From assembly GCA_019424965.1 (NCBI GenBank), contig JAHYYL010000046.1, positions 1 to 11,641 of the forward strand: DNA of 11,641 bases, in the 5' to 3' direction. This DNA comes from Collinsella sp. GTDB taxonomy: Bacteria; Actinomycetota; Coriobacteriia; Coriobacteriales; Coriobacteriaceae. Positions 6,206 to 11,641 of this stretch are shown piece after piece (the stretch's first letter is position 1; each line of letters opens with the position of its first letter). Under the pieces are notes generated by a model that was not told the origin of the DNA, made no database searches, and saw only the letters and a list, made by a program, of their open reading frames with translations. Position numbers and translations under genes: made by a program.

Positions 6206-7492
6206 TTAGGGACGGACCTGGCCGGTGCCGCGGAGCTTGTATTTGTAGGTAGTGAGGGCCTCGGCGGCAAAGGGGCCGCGGGCGTGGAGCTTTTGGGTCG
6301 AGATGCCGATCTCGGCGCCCAGGCCAAACTCGCCGCCGTCGGTGAAGCGCGTGCTGGCGTTGGCATACACGGCCGAGGCATCGACCGCGTCCAGGAAGCG
6401 CTCGCAGGCATCCTCGTCCTCGGCAACGATGGCCTCGGAGTGCATGGTGCCGTAGCGGTTGATGTGCGCGATGGCTTCGTCCTCGTTCGCCACGACCTTC
6501 ACGCTCATCTCGAGCGCCAGATACTCGCGGCCCCAGTCCTCCTCAGTCGCGGCTACATAGTCGTCGCCCTCGGCAAGCCCGGCGGCAGCGCATGCGGCGC
6601 ACGTGGCCTCGTCGCCGTGAATCAGCACGCCGTGGTCGTGCAGCACGGCAACGACCGCCGGCAAAAACGAATCCGCCACGGCACGGTCGACCAGCAGCGA
6701 CTCGGCGGCATTGCACACGCCCACGCGCTGCGTCTTAGCGTTGACGATAATGTTGAGCGCCTTGTCAAAATCGGCGGATTCATGCACGTAGATGTGGCAG
6801 TTGCCTGTGCCCGTCTCGATCACCGGCACAAGCGACTCGCGCACGCAGCGCTGGATCAGGCCCGCACCGCCACGCGGAATGAGCACATCGACAATACCGC
6901 GGAGCTTCATGAGCTCGCCGGTGGCCTCGCGGTCGGTGGACTCGATCATCGAGATAGCTTCGCGTGGAAAGCCCTGGGCCTCAAGCGCATCGGCCAGCAG
7001 TTCGGCAATCATGGCGCACGAGTGATAGGCCAGCGAACCGCCGCGCAGGATGCAGGCGTTGCCGGTGCGGATGCAGATGCCCGCGGCATCGGCCGTCACG
7101 TTGGGGCGCGCCTCGTAGACCATGGCAACCAGGCCCAGCGGCACACTCACGCGCGTAAGGTCCACGCCACTCGCAAGCACACGGTGATCGAGCACGCGGC
7201 CCACGGGATCGGGCAGCTCGGCGAGCTTCTCCAGGCCGGCGGCCATGCCCTCGACGCGCTCGGGCGTCAGCAGCAGACGATCGAGCAATCCGACCGAGGT
7301 GCCCGCATCACGCGCAGCGGACATATCGAGCTCGTTGGCGGCGACGATGGAGTCGATACCGTTGCGCAGTGCTGCGGCCATGGCGCGCACGGCCTCCTGG
7401 CGCTGCTCGTCGCTCGCCGTGGCAAGCGAGGCCGACGCTGCCTTAGCGGCAACGGCAAGATCGTGGACATACGTGGCTATATCGACCGACAT
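6206..7492 (-). CDS. proA: Glutamate-5-semialdehyde dehydrogenase (gamma-glutamyl phosphate reductase)
   Basis: ProA reduces gamma-glutamyl phosphate to glutamate-5-semialdehyde with NADPH, the second step of proline synthesis from glutamate. The 428-aa product has normal family length and the aldehyde dehydrogenase fold. The catalytic cysteine is C260 in QRVGVCNAAESLLVD (255-269). Other family marks are EARPNVTADAAGICIRTGNA (127-146), LRGGSLAYHS (149-158), VIPVIE-like VPVIETGTGNCHIYVH (222-237) and the C-terminal signature STQKLHARGPFAAEAL (398-413). The start at 7492 is preceded by AAAGG about 7 nt upstream and a better AGGAG 12 nt upstream. It is separated from its partner proB by a divergently oriented peptidase gene, which is unusual because proBA is often an operon. 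It needs its own promoter in 7493-7604. Confidence 0.97.
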   Translation of the reverse strand: MSVDIATYVHDLAVAAKAASASLATASDEQRQEAVRAMAAALRNGIDSIVAANELDMSAARDAGTSVGLLDRLLLTPERVEGMAAGLEKLAELPDPVGRVLDHRVLASGVDLTRVSVPLGLVAMVYEARPNVTADAAGICIRTGNACILRGGSLAYHSCAMIAELLADALEAQGFPREAISMIESTDREATGELMKLRGIVDVLIPRGGAGLIQRCVRESLVPVIETGTGNCHIYVHESADFDKALNIIVNAKTQRVGVCNAAESLLVDRAVADSFLPAVVAVLHDHGVLIHGDEATCAACAAAGLAEGDDYVAATEEDWGREYLALEMSVKVVANEDEAIAHINRYGTMHSEAIVAEDEDACERFLDAVDASAVYANASTRFTDGGEFGLGAEIGISTQKLHARGPFAAEALTTYKYKLRGTGQVRP

Positions 7493-7535
7493 GGACGGCC
7501 CTTTCTCCTAGAAGTTTGCAACCATGGTAGCCGAT

Positions 7536-7566
7536 TTGCGCATGGCCTCGCCCGCGGCGGTAGAAT
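7536..7566 (+). promoter_or_regulatory. Candidate promoter of the peptidase gene
   Basis: TTGCGC (7536-7541) and TAGAAT (7561-7566) are separated by 19 nt, slightly longer than ideal; TAGAAT is one base from consensus. The resulting leader would be about 30 nt. The 112-bp gap also has to hold the proA promoter, for which no clear boxes were found. Confidence 0.4.
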
Positions 7567-7604
7567 TGGTCAACCCGAAACACCGCAACGAACGGAAGAC
7601 TCAC

Positions 7605-9023
7605 ATGGCCCTCATTACTTCGTACCACGTCCCCGGCCTGTATGTCGAGGACCACAGCATCGACGTCCCCCTCGACTGGCGCGGCCTGGAGCCAATGCTC
7701 CTGGCCGTCGGCAGCACCATGCGCCGCGGCGCTATGCCGGCACCAATCGCCGGCGCGCCCGAGAGCATCAAGCTCTTCTACCGCGTGGTTTGCGCGCCCG
7801 ACCGCATCAACGACGATCTGCCGCTGCTTCTGTTTTTGCAGGGCGGCCCCGGCGGCGAGAGCCCGCGTCCACTGTCACCCACAAGCGATGGCTGGATCGA
7901 GGAGGCCGTCAAGCACTTCCGCGTGGTCCTGCCCGACCAGCGCGGCACCGGACGCAGTAGCTGCGTGGACGGACGCACGATTGCCACCTTGGGCGATCGC
8001 GCCGAGGCAGCCGGCGCCGATGCGGCCCGCTCGCAGGCGGACTTCCTCAAGCGCCACCTCGCCAGCTCCATCGTGCGCGATTTTGAGTACCTGCGCCTGG
8101 TGGGCTTTGGCGGCAAGCCCTGGGTCACACTCGGGCAGAGCTACGGCGGCTTTTTGACGTTGAGCTATCTGTCGCTCTTCCCCGAGGGCGTGGCGGCAAG
8201 CTTTACCTGCGGCGGCATCCCCCACGTGCCGGCGAGCGCAAGCGAGGTCTACGCGCACACCTTCCCGCGCATGGCTGCCAAGACACAGCAGTATTACGAC
8301 CGCTACCCCGCCGACGTCGAGCGCGTGGCGGCTCTTGCCGATGCGCTCGAGGCTCAGAAGCCCGTGCTGCCCGACGGCTCGCCGATGACGGTCGAGCGCC
8401 TACAGCTCATGGGCAGCGACTTTGGCATGAAGCCGAGCTTTGAGCGCATGCATTGGATTATCGATCACGCTTTTGTTGACGGCGACGGCACGCTGACCTG
8501 CGGCGTCTCGATATCTGACAGCTTTTTGATGCGTGCCTTCGAGCGCACCAACACGCGCACGAATCCGCTGTACTGGACGCTTCAGGAGTTCATCTACGCC
8601 GACGGCGATACCATGCCCATTCGCTGGGCCGCGGCAGAGGAGAAGGCACACCGTGCCGAGTTCGACACCCTCGCGCGCCCGCTCATGTTTACCGGCGAGG
8701 CCATGTTCCCGTGGATGTTTGAGCAGATGCCCGAGCTTAAGCCGTTTAAACCCGCCATGGACCTGCTGATGGAAGACACCAGCTGGGACAAGATCTACGA
8801 CCCGCAACGCCTGGCCTGCAACGAGGTGCCGCTCCAGGCCGCGGTGTATTTCGACGACATGTACGTCGATTCGGGCCTGCAGCTCGATACGCTCAGCCGC
8901 GTGGGCAACTCGCATGCCTGGGTGACCAACGAGTTCGAGCACGACGGTCTACACGGTAGCGTGGTGTTCAAGCACCTCTTCAACGAAGCCCTCAACCGCG
9001 GAGACCTGCGCCAGATCTTCTAG
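7605..9023 (+). CDS. pip: Alpha/beta hydrolase, peptidase family S33 (proline iminopeptidase-like)
   Basis: Proline iminopeptidases remove N-terminal proline from peptides. The 472-aa protein shows the family marks in order: oxyanion-hole segment LQGGPGG (78-84), VLPDQRGTGRSS (108-119), the nucleophile elbow GQSYGG with S179, a helical cap region (about 205-330), a probable acid near VYFDDMYVD (D417/D418), and a probable catalytic histidine in TNEFEHDGLHG (H446). It lacks a signal peptide, so it should act on imported or internal peptides. The ATG at 7605 is chosen because homology-like sequence begins there; GGAAG lies about 8 nt upstream. The frame extends 27 codons further up to 7524, but that stretch overlaps the promoter candidate. 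It sits between proA and proB on the opposite strand, which fits proline recycling. Substrate is inferred; another aminopeptidase or esterase activity is possible. Confidence 0.82.
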   Translation: MALITSYHVPGLYVEDHSIDVPLDWRGLEPMLLAVGSTMRRGAMPAPIAGAPESIKLFYRVVCAPDRINDDLPLLLFLQGGPGGESPRPLSPTSDGWIEEAVKHFRVVLPDQRGTGRSSCVDGRTIATLGDRAEAAGADAARSQADFLKRHLASSIVRDFEYLRLVGFGGKPWVTLGQSYGGFLTLSYLSLFPEGVAASFTCGGIPHVPASASEVYAHTFPRMAAKTQQYYDRYPADVERVAALADALEAQKPVLPDGSPMTVERLQLMGSDFGMKPSFERMHWIIDHAFVDGDGTLTCGVSISDSFLMRAFERTNTRTNPLYWTLQEFIYADGDTMPIRWAAAEEKAHRAEFDTLARPLMFTGEAMFPWMFEQMPELKPFKPAMDLLMEDTSWDKIYDPQRLACNEVPLQAAVYFDDMYVDSGLQLDTLSRVGNSHAWVTNEFEHDGLHGSVVFKHLFNEALNRGDLRQIF

Positions 9024-9025
9024 CA

Positions 9026-9074
9026 AAGGAGTGTCCCAAAGTGCCGGCACATAAGGAACGTCCCCAAGTGCCGG
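9026..9074. repeat. Two direct 22-nt repeats after the peptidase gene
   Basis: Copy 1 (9026-9047) and copy 2 (9053-9074) share AAGGA, GTCCC and AAGTGCCGG, with 19 of 22 positions identical and a 27-nt period. Copy 1 runs into the perfect palindrome GTGCCGGCAC (9041-9050). The unit starts 3 nt after the peptidase stop. A similar GGGACACTC string occurs in reverse orientation at 2035-2043. Function is unknown. Confidence 0.7.
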
Positions 9075-9076
9075 AA

Positions 9077-9126
9077 AAGGAGAGGCAGCACTGCTGGCAA
9101 AACGAGCCGCAGCGCTGCCTCTCTTT
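9077..9126. terminator. Bidirectional terminator between the peptidase gene and proB
   Basis: A long stem pairs 9077-9089 with 9114-9126 (core AGAGGCAGC with GCTGCCTCT, plus an A/G-rich outer extension with a G-U pair). It continues inward with CTGC/GCAG and GGC/GCC around the loop AAAACGA. The minus-strand reading ends in TTTT and serves proB. The plus-strand reading ends in a shorter TTT and could serve the peptidase gene. The 3' arm covers the first two bases of the proB stop codon complement (9125-9126). Confidence 0.8.
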
Positions 9127-10252
9127 ATGCAAACACTATCAAGTTGTCCCTATGGATCGCGGGCTTCTCGGCCAGGTTAGCGAGCAGGCGGTTGCTGGCG
9201 ATCTGGTCCTGGCGGCGGCCGGCGGCAAGCTCCAGCACGTCCGAATCGGCCTCGGCGATACCGCGGGCGACGACCATACCGCTCGGGTCGCACACGTCGA
9301 GCACATCGCCCTCGGAAAACACGCCATCGACCTCGCGAATACCCACCGCAAGCAAGGAAGAGCCACGGCTTACCAGCGCCTTCGCAGCACCATCATCGAC
9401 CGTCACCGAGCCATGTGCCTTGTCACCCAGCGCGATCCACAGCTTGCGCGGCGCGATGTCCAGGCGCTCAGCCGGCGGATCGAACAGCGTACCCACGCTC
9501 TCGCCGCGGGCCAGACGCACAAGCGCATCGGGCTCCTCGCCCGAGCAAATCACGCTTTGAATGCCCGCCGTCATCAGAATGCGGCTCGCGCGAATCTTGG
9601 TGATCATGCCGCCCGTGCCCACCGATGTGGAAGAATCGCCCGCCGAGGCGATAATCTTGGCATCGATCTTATGCACAACCGGGACGAACTCGGCCGTGGG
9701 GTCCTCGTGCGGATTGGCGGTGTAGAGGCCATCGATGTCCGAGAGCGTCACGCACAGATCGGCGGAAACCAGACAGCTCACAAGCGCCGCCAGCGTGTCG
9801 TTGTCGCCAAACTTGATCTCGTCGACGGTAACGGTATCGTTCTCGTTGACAACAGGCACCACGCCAAGCTCCACCAGGCGCAGCAGGGCGTCGCGTGCGT
9901 GCAGGTAGGACGTGCGGCGGGCCGTATCGTGGCGCGTGAGTAGCACGAGCGAGGTGAGCAGATCCCGTGCATGGAACTCCTCGTCGTAGGCCGACGAGAT
10001 GATGCACTGACCAGCCGAGGCGCACGCCTGCAGGCTCGGCAGGTCGCCGACCGGCTTGTGGTCGAAGCCCAGCACGGGATAGCCACAGGCGATAGCGCCC
10101 GAGCTCACCACGACCAGGCGCCAGCCAAGCTCGCGCAGCGCTGCGGCCTGATCGGCAAGCCCGCCGATAAAGGCGCGGTTGACCTTGCCGTCGGCGCCCA
10201 CCACCGTAGACGAACCGATCTTTACCACCATCGTTTTATAAGAAGTCGTCAT
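9125..10252 (-). CDS. proB: Glutamate 5-kinase
   Basis: ProB phosphorylates glutamate to gamma-glutamyl phosphate with ATP, the committed and normally proline-inhibited step of proline synthesis. The 375-aa product has the amino-acid kinase domain (about 8-255: VVKIGSS 9-15, VVSSGAIA 48-55, VVNENDTV 134-141, FGDNDTLAALV 148-158, LSDIDGLYTANP 170-181, GTGGMITK 212-219). A C-terminal PUA domain follows (about 275-355, with VFSEGDVLDV 311-320). This is the E. coli type, full length. An in-frame TGA two codons upstream rules out earlier starts. Neither ATG 10252 nor the internal ATG 10231 (M8, just before VVKIGSS) has a Shine-Dalgarno, so the message may be leaderless. The gene lies 81 nt downstream of pncB, beyond a terminator. 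Confidence 0.97.
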   Translation of the reverse strand: MTTSYKTMVVKIGSSTVVGADGKVNRAFIGGLADQAAALRELGWRLVVVSSGAIACGYPVLGFDHKPVGDLPSLQACASAGQCIISSAYDEEFHARDLLTSLVLLTRHDTARRTSYLHARDALLRLVELGVVPVVNENDTVTVDEIKFGDNDTLAALVSCLVSADLCVTLSDIDGLYTANPHEDPTAEFVPVVHKIDAKIIASAGDSSTSVGTGGMITKIRASRILMTAGIQSVICSGEEPDALVRLARGESVGTLFDPPAERLDIAPRKLWIALGDKAHGSVTVDDGAAKALVSRGSSLLAVGIREVDGVFSEGDVLDVCDPSGMVVARGIAEADSDVLELAAGRRQDQIASNRLLANLAEKPAIHRDNLIVFA

Positions 10253-10264
10253 ACGTCAAACCAA
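10235..10264 (-). promoter_or_regulatory. Candidate proB promoter overlapping its 5' codons
   Basis: On the minus strand, TTGGTT (10264-10259) and TATAAA (10240-10235) are 18 nt apart. TATAAA lies inside codons 5-6 of the frame that starts at 10252. The next ATG (10231) begins 4 nt after it. If this promoter is real, transcription would start at or next to that ATG and translation would be leaderless from M8. Confidence 0.35.
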
Positions 10265-10301
10265 TCGAATGTTCAGCGAACGGGCGAACGGGCCGAGCGA
10301 G

Positions 10302-10340
10302 AAAATAATCCGTGTTCCTCCGTCCCCTTCGGATTATTTT
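10302..10340 (-). terminator. Terminator of pncB with GGGGAC loop
   Basis: AAAATAATCCG (10302-10312) and CGGATTATTTT (10330-10340) are perfect 11-bp complements around a 17-nt loop. On the minus strand the loop reads GGGGACGGAGGAAC and the 3' side ends ATTATTTTC. The pncB stop codon (10334-10336) lies inside the 5' arm of the transcript hairpin. The stem is AT-rich at its base, so termination may be moderate. It resembles the hairpin at 2422-2458. Confidence 0.75.
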
Positions 10341-11641
10341 GCCCAGGGGAAGGCCGAAGCCGCGGCCATGTTCTTGCGCACGAGCTCGTCGCGCACCTGG
10401 GCCAAGCCCTGTTCCATACCCACCACGTAGGTCTGCGGATACAGGAAGCGCTTAAAAGCCGCGTCCAGATGATCGATTGCCCAAGCACAGCGCTCGCGCG
10501 CGTCCTCGATGCTCTCACGCGGAGCCACCGCACTGCCATCGCGCACGATTGGCACCAGCAGCTCGCGATACTCAAGCTCCGACACATCGGTTACCAGGGC
10601 GGCATCGTTCACGGCCACGAGGGTATTGCCGCGCGCGGCTCCCTCCCCCGCCAGATGGTCCTCGTCATAGATCATGTCGCAGACCGGGCCGCCAAAGCCG
10701 TCGTAATAGCGGCGCACACGCTGCACGCCCGGAATCGTGCGCTTGTAGGGCTGCTCGGAGAGCTTCACCACCGGCGTCCACGGGTCCGCATCGCTCGCAC
10801 GACGGGCGGAAAGCTTGTACACGCCGCCCAGCGCCGGCTGATCGTAGCAGGTCGCGAGCTTGGTGCCCACGCCAAAGCTGTCGATGGGTGCGCCCTGGTC
10901 GAGCAGCGACTGAATCGTGTACTCATCCAGGTCGTTGGAGACCGAAATCCCCACATAGGGCAGGCCCTCGGCGTCAAAACGGCCGCGGACATACTTGGAG
11001 AGCTTAGCCAGGTCGCCCGAGTCAATGCGAATAGCCGACAGGCGCTCACCCGCCGCCTCCATCTCCTTGGCAACCGTAATGGCATGCTCGCAGCCCTCGC
11101 GCACGTCGTAGGTATCGATGAGCAGCGTGCAGTTCTTGGGGCTCGACTTGGCAAACGCACGGAAGGCCTCGAGCTCGGAATCGAAGCTCATCACCCAGCT
11201 GTGCGCATGCGTGCCAAAGACGGGGATGCCGTAACGGCGACCGGCGAGCACGTTGGACGTAGAGGAACAGCCGGCGACGTAGCTCGCGCGCGCAACAGCC
11301 AGGCCGCCATCGGGACCCTGAGCGCGGCGCAAGCCGAACTCGGCGACGGGGCGACCATCGGCGGCCAGTACCACACGTGCCGTCTTGGTGGCAACGAGCG
11401 TCTGGAAGCCGACGATGTTGAGCAGCGCGGTCTCGAGCAGCTGACACTCCAACGACGGACCGGTGACGCGCACCATGGGCTCGCGCGGGAACACGAGCTC
11501 GCCCTCGGGCACGGCGTCAATGTTCACGTGCGCACGGAAGTTGCGCAGATAATCAAGGAATGCAGGCTTAAACATCGCGCCGCCGGCCGGAGCCTGGAGC
11601 GAAGCTAGATAGTCGATGTCCTCGGGCGTAAAGCGCAGGTT
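10334..11641 (-). CDS. pncB: Nicotinate phosphoribosyltransferase, N-terminus beyond window
   Basis: PncB joins nicotinate to PRPP with ATP use, forming nicotinate mononucleotide for NAD salvage (Preiss-Handler route). The visible part is 435 residues, from NLRFTPEDIDYL to the TAA at 10334. The usual length of this group is near 480-490, so roughly 50 residues are missing. Family marks by visible position are GFQTLVATKTARV (78-90), EFGLRRAQGPDG (101-112), GTHAHSWVMSF (143-153, with the conserved active-site-region histidine), IDTYDVREG (175-183), AIRIDSGDLA (203-212), SNDLDEYTI (235-243) and SFGVGTKL (255-262). An internal ATG at 11575 is not the start, since conserved sequence continues upstream. 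The gene is followed by its own terminator and then by proB in the same direction. Confidence 0.95.
   Translation of the reverse strand, partial: NLRFTPEDIDYLASLQAPAGGAMFKPAFLDYLRNFRAHVNIDAVPEGELVFPREPMVRVTGPSLECQLLETALLNIVGFQTLVATKTARVVLAADGRPVAEFGLRRAQGPDGGLAVARASYVAGCSSTSNVLAGRRYGIPVFGTHAHSWVMSFDSELEAFRAFAKSSPKNCTLLIDTYDVREGCEHAITVAKEMEAAGERLSAIRIDSGDLAKLSKYVRGRFDAEGLPYVGISVSNDLDEYTIQSLLDQGAPIDSFGVGTKLATCYDQPALGGVYKLSARRASDADPWTPVVKLSEQPYKRTIPGVQRVRRYYDGFGGPVCDMIYDEDHLAGEGAARGNTLVAVNDAALVTDVSELEYRELLVPIVRDGSAVAPRESIEDARERCAWAIDHLDAAFKRFLYPQTYVVGMEQGLAQVRDELVRKNMAAASAFPWAK

Noticed and set aside
6284..7960. Long + strand open frame spanning proA and the peptidase start
   Set aside because: It is antisense to proA, then out of frame with the peptidase gene, and both of those show clear family motifs.
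9971..11608. Long + strand open frame opposite proB start and pncB
   Set aside because: It is antisense to two well-supported genes and has no protein family features.

Overview
The window is a stretch of high-GC, gene-dense bacterial chromosome. It is probably from the Coriobacteriia (Actinomycetota), and a Collinsella-like gut anaerobe is the best guess. That guess rests on inference: the style of the proteins (a Rho with a huge Ala/Pro/Lys/Arg-rich N-terminal extension, a short CarD), the GC-rich codon use, and the style of the intergenic hairpins. There is no rRNA or tRNA marker. All eight protein genes are ordinary housekeeping or metabolic genes. No transposase, phage gene, CRISPR array or defence gene is visible.

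Layout, left to right. 1-1825 (-): N-terminal 608 residues of transcription terminator Rho, cut by the window edge exactly at the P-loop. 1826-2655: an unusually long (about 830 bp) region without a gene, packed with inverted and direct repeats. 2657-2689: terminator of argS. 2736-4589 (-): arginyl-tRNA synthetase. 4590-4931: divergent promoter region. 4932-5417 (+): CarD-family RNA polymerase-binding regulator, followed by a very strong terminator. 5535-6134 (+): HD-superfamily hydrolase, followed by a near-copy of the same terminator. 6206-7492 (-): proA. 7605-9023 (+): S33 proline-iminopeptidase-like alpha/beta hydrolase. 9125-10252 (-): proB. 10334-11641 (-): nicotinate phosphoribosyltransferase, lacking its N-terminus because of the window edge.

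How the genes fit together. Two themes stand out. One is control of transcription and translation (Rho, CarD, ArgS). The other is proline metabolism: ProB and ProA carry out the first two steps from glutamate to proline. The gene between them, on the opposite strand, looks like an enzyme that releases N-terminal proline from peptides. The usual proBA operon is therefore split, and each gene appears to have its own promoter and terminator. PncB feeds NAD salvage.

The most interesting material is non-coding. The rho-argS gap holds a 162-bp palindrome with 30-nt arms. Nested inside it is one copy of a 72-nt element whose second copy lies 227 bp away. Four hairpins, three of them right after genes, share a loop beginning GGGGAC while their stems differ, as if a loop family had been spread and used for terminators. 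The Rho RNA-binding domain also appears to lack several aromatic residues of the canonical primary RNA-binding site.
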